Part shown: piece by piece, positions 30,813 to 41,611 of the stretch
How positions within the stretch are numbered: the stretch's first letter is position 1
Layout of the letters: every line of letters starts with the position of its first letter
The notes under the pieces: model-generated
The model's input: the letters and a program-made list of their open reading frames with translations, nothing else
Database searches by the model: none
What the model was told of the DNA's origin: nothing
Origin: DATMER01 sp031390755
GTDB lineage: Bacteria > Acidobacteriota > Thermoanaerobaculia > Multivoradales > UBA5704
NCBI GenBank assembly: GCA_031390755.1
Contig: JANMTS010000180.1
Coordinates: forward strand, 3,636 to 67,635
Reading direction: 5' to 3'
Length of the DNA: 64,000 bases
Translations under genes and position numbers: made by a program

Positions 30813-33113
30813 TCATGGGTTCGCGTAGCCGAGCGCCTTCAGGCGTTCCAGGGTCTTCTGGTCCACCGGCTGCTCGTCCGATTTTCCCGTATCCCGGTTC
30901 TTCCGGACCCAGGCGAGGAGGCGCTCGCGGAGCCACGCGGCTTCGAGATCGCCCTCGCCGGCCAGATTGACCTGCTCGCCGGGATCGGCCTGGAGGTCGA
31001 AGAGATACTCGGGATCGCGAGATCGACCGAGCGCGTCGCCCTGCCCCCACGACGGTCCGGTGCGCGGCGCCCACACCATCTTCCAGCGCCCCTTCCGGAT
31101 CGAGAAGATGCCGCCGCGCACGCTCGACGCCGCCGCTTTATGAAGATAACCGTGGAGATAGCCGGCGCTCTCCCCCATCTCCCCCCGCGCCACCCTCGGC
31201 AGCGGCCGGCCGGAGCTGGACGCGGGCTTGCCGTCCTTCCCCTTGAGCCCGAAGAGATCGACGAGCGTGGCGTGGAGATCCAGCGTGTCGGTCGGCTGGT
31301 CGACCCGGGCCGGCGCGAGGCGGCCGGGCGCCCAGAGGACCAGCGGGATCCGCAACTGTTCCTCATACAGGGTGAACCCGTGAAGGATACCGCCGTGCTC
31401 GAAGTGCTCCTCGCCGTGGTCGGAGGTCAGCGCAACCAGCGTCTCGCCGGGGGGAGCCCAGGCGGCGAGCGCCTCCAGGAACTTCGCCAGCTCGGCGTCG
31501 TTGTAGGCGAGCGAGCCGTTGTACAGCCCGCGCAGGCGCCGTCGGTCGGCCGGCGTGGCGTCGCGCCGCCGCTGCTTGATATCCCAGAGCGTGCCGGTGC
31601 TGCCGTCGATCGCGGAGGGGATGCCCGCGGTGAAGCGCGAGCGGAACGGCTCCGGCGGGTCGTACGGGTTGTGCGGGTGGATCGTGTGCAGGTAGAGGAA
31701 GGCTTTACCATCCTTGGGCAGCGACGCGAGCCACTGGAGGGCGGAGGCCTGGGCGCGCGCGGCGTTGTCGTTGAACGGCGGCTTCTCCTCGGCGGAGTAG
31801 CCGTCGATCAGAACCTCCTCGGCCGCGTGCTCGAACCCGCGGTCGGTGCCGTACGCCGAGCTGATGTAGACGTTTCCGGAGAAAAGGCCTGTCCGATAAC
31901 CCGCGGCGCGGAACTGCTCGGCGAGCGTGGGGCCGTCCTCCGGCAGCAGCTTCCAGCCGCCGCGGGAGACGAAGGGGTGGCCGGTGAAGAGCGCCTTGGT
32001 GGACGGGATCGTGTTCGGGGCGACGCTCCGGTGGTTGCGGAAGAGCATCCCCTCGCGGGCGAGCCGGTCCCAGGACGGCGAGATGCCGGCCGGGCCGCCG
32101 AGGGCGCCGAGGGTGTCGGCGCGCAGGGCGTCCATCACATAGACCACGACGAGCCGGGGCAGGCCCGTGCCGGTCATCTTTGGCTCGGTCTTGGGCTCGG
32201 GAGCTGGCTGGACGGGAGCGGACTCGGGCTCCACCGCTCCCGCGCGCAGTCCGAGCTTGCTCCAGGTGGCGGCCGGACCCTGGCCGCGGGCGCGGAGCCG
32301 GATGCGCACCCAGCCGTCCGTCTCCCCGAGGGGAAGGTCGATCTCCTTCTCGCCGTGGAGGCGGTTCCAGAAGCTCGGTCCCCAGAAGAAGCGGCGGATG
32401 GGGCTGCCGTCCTCTTCCAGGACGCTGATCTCGAAGCGCTGGCCGGGCTCGGGCGACTCGGGAGGGACGAACGTGCCGGTGAGCACGGTTCCCGGCGTGA
32501 CCCGGCGGACCATGTCGACCAGGGAATCGCCGCCCTGCACGATATCGGCGCCCTTTGAGCCTTCGGCGCCGCGGCTGGCCACCTTGCCGGACGGGAGCGC
32601 GGGCCGGAGCCCGGCTCCCACGACCTGCACGCTCTGGGTATCTGGCGGGGTCAGAACGGCCGGCTCGAACGTGAGGTCGACGTTGACGCGCCCCTCGGGC
32701 AGGTCGGCCGGAAGCCGGATCTCGGTGGGATCGGCGACCGGAAAACTCCCCAGGTCGTGACCTGAGGCCGTGACGTGAACCCGGCTCGGCATGGATGGCG
32801 GATGCTGGAGGTCGAGGAAGAGGGTGCGGGGCGTGTCCCCGAGGTTGACCACCTGAATCCGGGCGTGGGGAGCCAGAGGGCGAAGGACGATCTCCTTCCC
32901 TCTTTTGCTCGGCCGCCAGCCGGAGAGGAAACGGTTGCCGCCGAGCGCCGGAGGGCGGGCGATCTGCCGCGACTCGACCAGGGCGTCGGCCGCGTGCTCG
33001 CCATCCAGGAGAGGCTGGAACGGGCCGCTTCCGTCGCCGGATCTTCCTTCCCCGCAGGCTCCGAGCGTGAGCGCAAGAAGAAAGGCGGCTGAAAGGGGGG
33101 TGGAACGACGCAT
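30813..33113 (-). CDS. Sulfatase-fold lipoprotein without formylglycine motif
   Basis: The 766-residue protein has a lipoprotein signal (FLLALTLGACGEG). It has about 300 residues of beta-rich N-terminal domain, then an alkaline-phosphatase-superfamily sulfatase domain: VVYVMDALRADTLG, a nucleophile region APNTIPSTKALFTGHPF, HTIHPHNPYDPPEPF, VALTSDHGEEHFEHGG and the end RLKALGYANP. The C/S-x-P-x-R formylglycine motif is absent; a Thr-x-Pro-Ser arrangement stands in its place, as in some phosphotransferase-like relatives. It may act on lipid or glycan head groups. It is divergent from kdsB, and a related protein ends that operon. Substrate unknown. Confidence 0.82.
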   Translation of the reverse strand: MRRSTPLSAAFLLALTLGACGEGRSGDGSGPFQPLLDGEHAADALVESRQIARPPALGGNRFLSGWRPSKRGKEIVLRPLAPHARIQVVNLGDTPRTLFLDLQHPPSMPSRVHVTASGHDLGSFPVADPTEIRLPADLPEGRVNVDLTFEPAVLTPPDTQSVQVVGAGLRPALPSGKVASRGAEGSKGADIVQGGDSLVDMVRRVTPGTVLTGTFVPPESPEPGQRFEISVLEEDGSPIRRFFWGPSFWNRLHGEKEIDLPLGETDGWVRIRLRARGQGPAATWSKLGLRAGAVEPESAPVQPAPEPKTEPKMTGTGLPRLVVVYVMDALRADTLGALGGPAGISPSWDRLAREGMLFRNHRSVAPNTIPSTKALFTGHPFVSRGGWKLLPEDGPTLAEQFRAAGYRTGLFSGNVYISSAYGTDRGFEHAAEEVLIDGYSAEEKPPFNDNAARAQASALQWLASLPKDGKAFLYLHTIHPHNPYDPPEPFRSRFTAGIPSAIDGSTGTLWDIKQRRRDATPADRRRLRGLYNGSLAYNDAELAKFLEALAAWAPPGETLVALTSDHGEEHFEHGGILHGFTLYEEQLRIPLVLWAPGRLAPARVDQPTDTLDLHATLVDLFGLKGKDGKPASSSGRPLPRVARGEMGESAGYLHGYLHKAAASSVRGGIFSIRKGRWKMVWAPRTGPSWGQGDALGRSRDPEYLFDLQADPGEQVNLAGEGDLEAAWLRERLLAWVRKNRDTGKSDEQPVDQKTLERLKALGYANP

Positions 33114-33160
33114 GACGGGCGCGCGAAGGATAGCATTCCGGAGCTGCCCGGGGCGGGCAT

Positions 33161-33190
33161 TTGACACCCCCCCGCCGATCGTTCTAGATT
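33161..33190 (+). promoter_or_regulatory. Promoter of the kdsB operon
   Basis: TTGACA (33161-33166), an 18-base spacer and TAGATT (33185-33190) precede the GTG of kdsB by five bases. Transcription would start at or next to the start codon. Confidence 0.65.
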
Positions 33191-33195
33191 CGGCC

Positions 33196-33984
33196 GTGCA
33201 TCCCTCCGACGCTTCGGGCGTTTCTCCTCGACAATCCGGCCTGGGTACCTTCCGCAGCCTCCTCGGAATTGTCGGCGCCATTCCGGCCCGATACGCTTCC
33301 ACGCGGCTGCCGGGCAAGCCCCTGCTGCCGATCGCCGGACGGCCGATGATCGAGCACGTCTACGAGCGGGCCTCCCGGGCGCGCGGCATCGATCGCGTGG
33401 TCGTCCTCACCGACGATGAGCGCATCGCGCGGGCGGTCGAGGGGTTCGGCGGCGCCTGGGAGATGACGCCGGCCGAGTGCGCCAGCGGCACCGACCGCAT
33501 CGCCCACGCCGCCCGCGGGTGGCAGGCGGCGGCGGTGGTGAACATCCAGGGCGACGAGCCGCTGATCGATCCGGAGGCGGTGTCGCGCATCTCGCTCCAC
33601 CTGGCCGAGAACCCGGGCGACCCGATCGTCACCCTGGCCGCGGCCGCGGCTCCCGAAGAGATGGGCAACCCGAATTCGGTCAAGGTCGTGCTCGACCGCT
33701 TCGGCTACGCCCTCTACTTCAGCCGCTCCGCCATCCCCTACCCCCGGCAGGAGGATGGCGCGGCGCCGCTCAAGCATCTGGGCCTCTACGGCTATCAGCG
33801 CGAGGCGTTGCTCCAGCTCGCCTCCCTGCCGCAGACGCCTCTCGAACGGAGCGAATCGCTGGAGCAGCTCCGCGCGCTGGAAAATGGACTGCGCATCCGC
33901 GTTCTGAAGACCGATCGTGCCTCGCCGGGAGTCGACACCCGGGAAGACCTGGAGCGCGTGGCACGTTTGCTGGAACTGACCTGA
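33196..33984 (+). CDS. kdsB: 3-deoxy-manno-octulosonate (Kdo) cytidylyltransferase
   Basis: The 262-residue enzyme activates Kdo with CTP for LPS inner-core synthesis. It has IVGAIPARYASTRLPGKPLLPIAGRPMIEHVYERA at the front, VVNIQGDEPLIDPE, the Kdo-binding HLGLYGYQREAL, and SLEQLRALENG near the end. The GTG at 33196 lies five bases after a -10 box and lacks a Shine-Dalgarno. It adds about 24 residues before the conserved start; no closer start codon is available. It heads kdsB-pyrG-kdsA-kdsD-kdsC, so CTP supply and Kdo activation are coordinated. Confidence 0.93.
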   Translation: MHPSDASGVSPRQSGLGTFRSLLGIVGAIPARYASTRLPGKPLLPIAGRPMIEHVYERASRARGIDRVVVLTDDERIARAVEGFGGAWEMTPAECASGTDRIAHAARGWQAAAVVNIQGDEPLIDPEAVSRISLHLAENPGDPIVTLAAAAAPEEMGNPNSVKVVLDRFGYALYFSRSAIPYPRQEDGAAPLKHLGLYGYQREALLQLASLPQTPLERSESLEQLRALENGLRIRVLKTDRASPGVDTREDLERVARLLELT

Positions 33985-34009
33985 CCCACAGCCGAGATCA
34001 GGAGACATC

Positions 34010-35700
<1,691 letters not shown>

Positions 35701-35701
<1 letters not shown>

Positions 35702-36555
35702 TGCTGACGGACAGGTCTGTCGAGCTGGCGCCCGGGATCGTCGTCGGAGGGACGGGCCCCGGCCCGCTGCCGGTGATCGCCGGTCCGTGCATGATCGAGA
35801 GCGAGGAGCGGACGCTGGAGACCGCGCACATCCTGGCCGCCATGGCTGAGCGCCTGGGTTTTCCGCTGGTGTTCAAGTCCTCGTTCGACAAGGCGAACCG
35901 CAGCGCGATCGGCACGGCGCGTGGTCCGGGCCTGGAGGAAGGGCTGCGCATCCTGCGGCTCGTCAAGGAAGAGACCGGCCTGCCCGTGCTGACCGACGTC
36001 CACGAAGTCGACCAGTGCGGCCCGGCGGCCGAGGTCTGCGACGTGCTCCAGATCCCGGCGTTCCTCTGCCGCCAGACCGACCTCGTGGTGAACGCGGCCC
36101 GCACCGGCCGCGCGGTGAACATCAAGAAAGGCCAGTTCATGGCGCCGGACGGCATGCTCCGCCTCGTGGACAAGGCGCGCAGCGTCGGCAACGACCGGGT
36201 GACCGTGACCGAGCGCGGGGTCTCGTTCGGCTACAACAACCTCGTGGTGGACATGCGCAGCTTCGCCATGATGCAGGACGACGGCATCGCGGTGATCTAC
36301 GACGTGACCCACTCGCTCCAGCTGCCCGGCGCCGCGGGCGACGAGAGCGGCGGACTCCGGCGCTACGCCGAGCCGCTCGCCCGGGCCGCCGTGGCCGCGG
36401 GCGCCGACGGTCTCTTTCTGGAGATCCATCCGGACCCCGACCGCGCCCTCTCCGACAAGGCCGTACAGCTGCCGCCCGAGCGCGCCGAGGCGCTGCTGCG
36501 GTCCCTGATCGCTCTGCGGCGGACGCTGGTGAACGTGGTGGAGACGGCGGGATGA
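35701..36555 (+). CDS. kdsA: 3-deoxy-8-phosphooctulonate synthase
   Basis: The 284-residue TIM-barrel aldolase condenses PEP with arabinose-5-phosphate to Kdo-8-phosphate. Seen: VIAGPCMIESEERTLE, VFKSSFDKANRSA, VLTDVHEVDQC, IPAFLCRQTDL, NIKKGQFMAP, TERGVSFGYNNLVVDMR and FLEIHPDPDRALSD. The VCDVLQIPAFLCRQTD segment and the late Cys/His/Glu/Asp residues are present. The ATG shares its first base with the pyrG stop, and the stop overlaps the kdsD start (ATGA). Confidence 0.95.
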
Positions 36556-37535
36556 GCCCGGCACCTCACAGTCCCAGAGCCCCCCGGGAGGTTGCCCGGG
36601 AGGTTCTGGAGACCGAGGCCGCGGCGGTCCGAGGGCTGATCCCGCAGCTCGACGAGCGCTTCGACCGCGCCGTGGAGCTGCTCCGCGCGTGCGCCGGCCG
36701 GGTGGTCTGCACCGGCATGGGCAAGAGCGGCATCATCATGAAGAAGGTCGTGGCCACGCTCGCCTCGACCGGCACACCGTCGCTCTTCCTCCACCCGGCG
36801 GAAGCGGTCCACGGCGACCTCGGGATGATCGTCTCCGGAGACGTGGTGCTCGCCGCGTCCTACTCGGGAACCACCGAGGAGCTGATGCGGCTGGTCGAGA
36901 CGCTCAAGCGGCTCGGCGTGCCGCTGATCGCGATGACCGCGAACGCGCTTTCCCCGCTGGCCCGCCACGCGGACGTCCACCTGCCCGTGGCGATCGACCG
37001 CGAGGCCTGTCCGCTCAACCTGGCGCCCACGGCTTCGACCACGGCCACGCTCGCCCTCGGCGACGCCCTGGCCATGGCGCTCCTGGAGGCCCGCGGCTTC
37101 ACCCGCGAGGACTTCGCGCTCCTCCACCCCGCCGGCCAGCTCGGCAAGCAGCTGCTCAAGGTCGAGCAGCTCATGCATGCCGGCGACCGGCTGCCGAAGG
37201 TCCGCACGTCGACGCCCATGCGCGACGCCATCTATGAGATGTCGAAGAAGGGCCTCGGGATCACCGCCGTGGTGGACGATGACGACCGGCTCGAAGGTTG
37301 CATTTCCGACGGTGATCTGCGGCGCCTGATTGAGCACGACGACGGGCTGCTGAGAAAGACTGCGGGCGAGTGCATGACCCCGAAGCCGCGGACGATCTCC
37401 GGCGGCGAGCTCGCCGCGGCCGCCCTGAAGATCATGGAAGACCACCGCATCACCTCGCTCTTCGTGAGCAGCGCCGACGGGCGGCTCGAAGGGCTGGTCC
37501 ATCTTCACGACCTCTGGGGGCTGGAGCTGTTTTGA
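36552..37535 (+). CDS. kdsD: Arabinose-5-phosphate isomerase
   Basis: The 327-residue protein isomerises ribulose-5-phosphate to arabinose-5-phosphate for KdsA. The SIS domain includes VVCTGMGKSGIIMKKVVATLASTGTPSLFLHPAEAVHGDLG and SYSGTTEEL; the following two CBS domains lie at about 210-327 (GLGITAVVDDDDRLEGCISDGDLRR; HRITSLFVSSADGRLEGLVHLHDL). LHPAGQLGKQLL is the family linker. Start and stop overlap neighbouring genes. Confidence 0.95.
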   Translation: MSPAPHSPRAPREVAREVLETEAAAVRGLIPQLDERFDRAVELLRACAGRVVCTGMGKSGIIMKKVVATLASTGTPSLFLHPAEAVHGDLGMIVSGDVVLAASYSGTTEELMRLVETLKRLGVPLIAMTANALSPLARHADVHLPVAIDREACPLNLAPTASTTATLALGDALAMALLEARGFTREDFALLHPAGQLGKQLLKVEQLMHAGDRLPKVRTSTPMRDAIYEMSKKGLGITAVVDDDDRLEGCISDGDLRRLIEHDDGLLRKTAGECMTPKPRTISGGELAAAALKIMEDHRITSLFVSSADGRLEGLVHLHDLWGLELF

Positions 37536-38113
37536 ACCCGCTCTCCACGCTTTCCACGCTTTCCCCGCTCTCCAATACCGAGCTGGCCGAACGCGCGCGC
37601 GGCCTTCGCTGGCTGCTGCTGGACGTGGACGGCGTCCTCACCGACGGCCGTCTCGTCTATGGCGCGACGGGCGAGGAGATGAAAATCTTCCACGTCCACG
37701 ACGGGCTCGGCCTGAGGCTGCTCCAGCGCACCGGAATTCAGGTGGGGATCATCTCCGGCCGCAAGAGCGAGCCCTTGAAGGTGCGGGCGGAGGATCTGGA
37801 GATCGACTTCCTTCTGATGGAGCGCTCTGACAAGGGCCCCGCGTTCGACGAGTTCCTGGCGATGCACGAGGTGTCGCCCCAGGAAGTCGCCTTCATCGGG
37901 GACGACCTCGTGGACCTGCCGATCCTCCTGCGCTGCGGCCTCGCGTTCGCGCCGTCCGACGCGGTGCGCGAGGTCCAGGAGCGGGTCCACCGCGTGCTGG
38001 ACGGGCGCGGCGGCTGGGGCGTGGTGCGCGAGCTGTGCGAGCTGCTGTTGCGGGCGCGCGGAGAGTGGGACGCGCTGATCACTCCGTATTTCACAGTCGG
38101 AGACCCGGACTGA
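37532..38113 (+). CDS. kdsC: Kdo-8-phosphate phosphatase
   Basis: The 193-residue HAD phosphatase removes phosphate from Kdo-8-P. Motif I is LLLDVDGVLTDG, motif II IISGRKS, motif III K in RSDKGPAFDEF, and motif IV FIGDDLVDLPILLRCGLAFAP. There is no cap insert, as in KdsC. The start is taken as TTG at 37532, which overlaps the kdsD stop (TTGA); this repeats the coupling pattern of the operon. The first 14 residues (NPLSTLSTLSPLS) are a small repeat. Confidence 0.93.
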   Translation: MNPLSTLSTLSPLSNTELAERARGLRWLLLDVDGVLTDGRLVYGATGEEMKIFHVHDGLGLRLLQRTGIQVGIISGRKSEPLKVRAEDLEIDFLLMERSDKGPAFDEFLAMHEVSPQEVAFIGDDLVDLPILLRCGLAFAPSDAVREVQERVHRVLDGRGGWGVVRELCELLLRARGEWDALITPYFTVGDPD

Positions 38114-39057
38114 GCCCGCGTCCGACCCCGGTTCCTCCCGCGGCATCGGCCCCCCCCTCGCGGGTCCGCAAGAGGACCAGCCGCCTCCGCGCGGCCCTGC
38201 TTCCCGGTGTCATCCGTCTGATCGCCGCGCTCGCCGGCTCGGTTTCGCACGGCACCGCCCTCCGCCTCGGCCGGGCCGCGGGCTCGCTCGCCTGGCGGCT
38301 CAGCGGCCGGGACCGCCGCCGGTCTCTCGATCATCTCGCCCTCGCCCTCCCCGAGCTGTCCGAGGCGGAGCACCGCCGCATCGCGCGCGCCGGCTTCCAG
38401 AATCAGGGGATGAACGCGGCCGAGCTGCTTCACCTGCTGCGGCGGGACGCGGACGAGCTGCGTCCGAAGATCGCCGTCGAGGGTTGGGAGAACGTGGAGG
38501 CCGCGCGCGCGACCGGCCGGCCGATCCTCATCCTGACCGGCCACTGCGGCAACTGGGAGCTGATCGCGATCCCGCTGCGCCACGGCGGCCTGCCGCCCGC
38601 GGCCATCGCGAGGCCGGCGGACGACCCGCGCATCCAGGAACTGATCGTGGCGATCCGCCGCAGCCTCGGCACTTCGACCATTGCGCGAGGCACCCGCGGC
38701 GCGGCCCGGCAGATCCTGGAAGTCCTGCGCAGCGGCGGCGCGATCGCCATGCTGATCGACCAGGACACCAAGGTGGACGGCGTCTGGGTCCCCTTCTTCG
38801 GCCGCCCCGCCTTCACGCCGGTCGGCCCCGCCGAGATGGCGCTCAAGCAGAGGATGAAGGTCGTCCCCTCCTTCATCGAGCGCCGTCCGGACGGGGGCCA
38901 TCTGGTGCGTTTCCATCCCATCCTGGACCTGCCGGCCGATCCTCAGGAGGCCACCGCCGCGATGACCGCCGCGATCGAGCAGCAGATCCGCCGAAGGCCG
39001 GAGCAGTGGGTCTGGTGGCACAAGCGCTGGCGGCGCCAGCCGACGATCGAGCGCTAG
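38065..39057 (+). CDS. LpxL/HtrB-like lipid A acyltransferase
   Basis: The roughly 330-residue inner-membrane enzyme should add a secondary acyl chain to lipid A. Family features are SLDHLALALPELSEAEHRRIARAGFQNQGMNAAELL, the catalytic HCGNWE (HX4E), AMLIDQDTKVDGVWVPFFGRPAFTPVGPAEMAL and EQWVWWHKRW at the end. The start is unclear: GTG at 38065 lies inside kdsC, while the next in-frame initiators are absent and a CTG at 38110 would overlap the kdsC stop exactly as CTGA. I keep the GTG with low confidence. Its last codons contain the -10 box of the next gene. Confidence 0.87.
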   Translation: MGRADHSVFHSRRPGLSPRPTPVPPAASAPPSRVRKRTSRLRAALLPGVIRLIAALAGSVSHGTALRLGRAAGSLAWRLSGRDRRRSLDHLALALPELSEAEHRRIARAGFQNQGMNAAELLHLLRRDADELRPKIAVEGWENVEAARATGRPILILTGHCGNWELIAIPLRHGGLPPAAIARPADDPRIQELIVAIRRSLGTSTIARGTRGAARQILEVLRSGGAIAMLIDQDTKVDGVWVPFFGRPAFTPVGPAEMALKQRMKVVPSFIERRPDGGHLVRFHPILDLPADPQEATAAMTAAIEQQIRRRPEQWVWWHKRWRRQPTIER

Positions 39058-39067
39058 AATCCGCGCC

Positions 39068-40909
39068 GTGAACGCCTCTCGATTCAGGTTCCGAGCCCTT
39101 GCGGCTCTCCTAGTTGTGGCCGCCTGCCGGAGCGAGCCTCCCAAAGAATCTCTCGCCTGGGTGCGGGTCGATCTCGCCCGCGAGCCGGCCATCGTCGAGA
39201 TGGGCTCTCCGGCCGTCGCGAAGATCTCCTATCTCGGGTCCGCGGAGGTTCGAGACATGAGCCAGGTGCCGGCCGACCAGCTCGTTCACTTCCCGAAGCG
39301 GACGGCCGGGCAGGTCGAGGCGCTGGAGATGCAGGCGGGGACGCGGATTCATTGGGCCGTTGAGGTAGGCCAGGACGCCTACGTCGCCTTCACTCCGCTC
39401 GGCTCGGAGGGGGATTGCCTCTGCACGTACCGGGTCGGCGTCCGCGAAGCTCCTGGCAAGCTACGGGAGTTGTACCGCGTGGAGTCGGCGCCGGTGGGCG
39501 CCATCGCTCCGGCCGAGGTGGAGGTCGACCTCTCCGGGTACGCCGGCCGGCGCGTGGAGATTCTTTTTCAGCTCGACGGTCCTCCTCCCGCCACGGCACT
39601 TTGGGGAAGCCCGGCTCTCTACGGCCGGGAAGCTGCGCGCCGGCACAAAGCGGGGTCGCGGCCCAACGTCATCCTGATCGGGATGGACACGCTCCGCGCC
39701 GACGAGCTTGGCGCCTGGGGCCGGACGCCGAGCCTGACTCCGCATCTCGATCGGCTCGCCGGGCAGAGTGATGTCTGGCCCGAGGCCTACACGACGTTCA
39801 ATGCGACCAATCCCAGCTTCGCGTCCATGATGACCGGCCTCTATGGGAAAAGCCATGGCGTCTATGATCTCAAGACTCCCCTGCCGCGGAGCCACGTCAC
39901 CCTCGCCGAGCACCTGGCCGGCGCCGGCTACGACACCTTCGCGGTGATCTCGGCCAGCCATCTCGGAGACCACAACTCAGGTCTCGGCCAGGGATTCGGC
40001 AAGGTCGTCCGGGCGACCGAGCACCACGCCGCCGAGCTGGCCGTAGACACGACGCTCGACTGGATCGCCAGCCAGAACGATGACCAGGCCAAGACGCGGC
40101 CGTTCTTCGTCTGGCTCCATCTTTTCGATCCGCACACGCCGCACACGCCGCCGAATCCTTACGCCATCGGCTACCGGCCGGCTTCTCCTTTCGGACTCTC
40201 GCCGGTCGACGCCTGGGTGCCGTTCCGTGAACCCGGAGCCCGGGGCTTCGTCGAGCAGGTTCTCGGGGGCCAACGCGATCTCTACGATGGAGAGGTTGCC
40301 TACCTGGACCACCAGGTCGGCCGGCTGCTCGATTACCTGGAGAGCCGCAGCCTTTTGGAAGACACCCTCCTCGTCCTGGTGGCGGACCACGGTGAGAGCC
40401 TGGGCGAGCATGGCGTTCTCTTCCGGCACGTCGGCCTGCACGACACCATCGTCCACGTCCCCCTGATGGTCCGCTGGCCCGGCCGGGAACGGCAGGGCCG
40501 GCGCCTCGACGGCTTGGTCCAGACGCTCGACGTCTTCCCCACCATCCTCCAGGCCGCCGGTATTGCTCCGCCCCAGACGGACGGGAAGGATCTCAAGGGT
40601 GACGCCGCCCGGCGCGCCGTCTTCGCCGAGCACTCCGACCGGTTCGGAGCCATGGTCCGCACGCGCGACCATAAATACATTTGGAACCAGGGTCTGCCGA
40701 AGCTCTTCCCGGACGGCCCCTACCTCTACGACCTGAAGGCCGATCCGGGCGAGACCCGCAACCTCGCCGGTCAGGGACTGCCCGTCGAGAAGGGTCTCGC
40801 GGATCTCCTCCGCCGCTGGCAGCAGGATCGCCAGAACCACCCCGAGGCCAGGCCCCGAGAGCAGACCGACGAGGAGAAGGCCAAGCTCAAGGCTCTGGGG
40901 TACGGCTAG
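39068..40909 (+). CDS. Second sulfatase-fold lipoprotein
   Basis: The 613-residue protein has a lipobox signal (ALLVVAACRSE), a beta-rich domain and a sulfatase-type alkaline phosphatase domain: NVILIGMDTLRADELG, TFNATNPSFASMMTGLYGKSHGV in the nucleophile region, LHLFDPHTPHTPPNPY, LVLVADHGESLGEHG and the shared end KLKALGYG. As in the gene at 30.8 kb, there is no C/S-x-P-x-R, but T-x-P-S. GTG at 39068 follows TAGAAT by seven bases and lacks a Shine-Dalgarno, so this gene may be transcribed separately. Position after Kdo/lipid A genes hints at head-group modification. Confidence 0.82.
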   Translation: MNASRFRFRALAALLVVAACRSEPPKESLAWVRVDLAREPAIVEMGSPAVAKISYLGSAEVRDMSQVPADQLVHFPKRTAGQVEALEMQAGTRIHWAVEVGQDAYVAFTPLGSEGDCLCTYRVGVREAPGKLRELYRVESAPVGAIAPAEVEVDLSGYAGRRVEILFQLDGPPPATALWGSPALYGREAARRHKAGSRPNVILIGMDTLRADELGAWGRTPSLTPHLDRLAGQSDVWPEAYTTFNATNPSFASMMTGLYGKSHGVYDLKTPLPRSHVTLAEHLAGAGYDTFAVISASHLGDHNSGLGQGFGKVVRATEHHAAELAVDTTLDWIASQNDDQAKTRPFFVWLHLFDPHTPHTPPNPYAIGYRPASPFGLSPVDAWVPFREPGARGFVEQVLGGQRDLYDGEVAYLDHQVGRLLDYLESRSLLEDTLLVLVADHGESLGEHGVLFRHVGLHDTIVHVPLMVRWPGRERQGRRLDGLVQTLDVFPTILQAAGIAPPQTDGKDLKGDAARRAVFAEHSDRFGAMVRTRDHKYIWNQGLPKLFPDGPYLYDLKADPGETRNLAGQGLPVEKGLADLLRRWQQDRQNHPEARPREQTDEEKAKLKALGYG

Positions 40910-41283
40910 CTGGGAAGCAAGGGCCTTATGGTGGCGATGCCACCCTGGACAACCTGCACGGTCAGCTCGTGACCTTGAAGAAGTCCCATGCCCAGAAGCG
41001 GATCGGTATCGGCGGCGTCGACGGGAATCCTCCGCGGCCGGCCATCCCAGAGAACGACGGCCTCGTGGATGTCGAACGTCACCGCGCGGCCATCGCCCAA
41101 CACGGCTCGGCCGTTACGGCGGAAGGGGAGGCCGAGCTCCGCGATCAGTTGAGGCGGCAAGGTCAGATGGCCGTTGAACCCCGTGTCGATCACGGCTTCG
41201 ATCGACTTGGGCTCACCCTCCAGATCCCGGATCGGCAATTGAATGGTGGCCTCGCGAAAGGCGTTGACCCAGCCTGAGATCAT
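40906..41283 (-). CDS. Clan AA retropepsin-like aspartic protease
   Basis: The 125-residue protein has the one-domain retropepsin signature: EAVIDTGFNGHLTLPPQLI with the catalytic Asp-Thr-Gly, and later DPLLGMGLLQGHELTV, the hydrophobic-hydrophobic-Gly motif. Active enzymes are homodimers. It fits the small bacterial clan AA group. It forms a pair with the 90-residue gene before it (one-base overlap). The stop shares CTAG with the stop of the convergent sulfatase-like gene. Confidence 0.82.
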   Translation of the reverse strand: MISGWVNAFREATIQLPIRDLEGEPKSIEAVIDTGFNGHLTLPPQLIAELGLPFRRNGRAVLGDGRAVTFDIHEAVVLWDGRPRRIPVDAADTDPLLGMGLLQGHELTVQVVQGGIATIRPLLPS

Positions 41284-41555
41284 CAGGCCGCCGTGCTCTT
41301 GAAACGCGGCCCGAAGCGGCGCGCAAAGCGGGTTCCGGCCTGCCGCATCCAGACCTGGGCACCGGGGTACCGGGCGAGCAGCCGGTCGGAGGCGGCGATC
41401 TCATCCCAGTCCATCTCATACTCTCCACTTTGGATGTCGATGAGGACGAATTTACCGGCGTCGTCTGCGGCCAGCCGTGGGGCCACGACGCGCTCGTAGA
41501 TCTCATCGCCGCGACGGGCGATCTCATCCGGGTCGTACTGGAGTGTCATGGCCAC
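41283..41555 (-). CDS. Unknown small protein paired with retropepsin
   Basis: The 90-residue acidic protein (LQYDPDEIARRGDEIYERVVAPRLAADDAGKF onward, then VLIDIQSGEYEMDWDEIAASDRLLARYPGAQVWMRQAG) is a type commonly seen immediately before clan AA aspartic protease genes. I know of no assigned function; substrate, inhibitor or antitoxin-like partner are all possible. GTG at 41555 is chosen because GGAGGA lies nine bases upstream; an ATG two codons later is possible. Confidence 0.7.
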   Translation of the reverse strand: MAMTLQYDPDEIARRGDEIYERVVAPRLAADDAGKFVLIDIQSGEYEMDWDEIAASDRLLARYPGAQVWMRQAGTRFARRFGPRFKSTAA

Positions 41556-41611
41556 AGAAATTTGTCCTCCCGCCGGACTATTCTAGCATCCCGTTCCGGG
41601 ATGGGGCGGCC

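Noticed and set aside
41283..41555. Prevent-host-death-type antitoxin identity for the 90-residue protein
   Set aside because: No Phd/VapB helix-strand signature is visible; only its pairing with a protease suggests a module.
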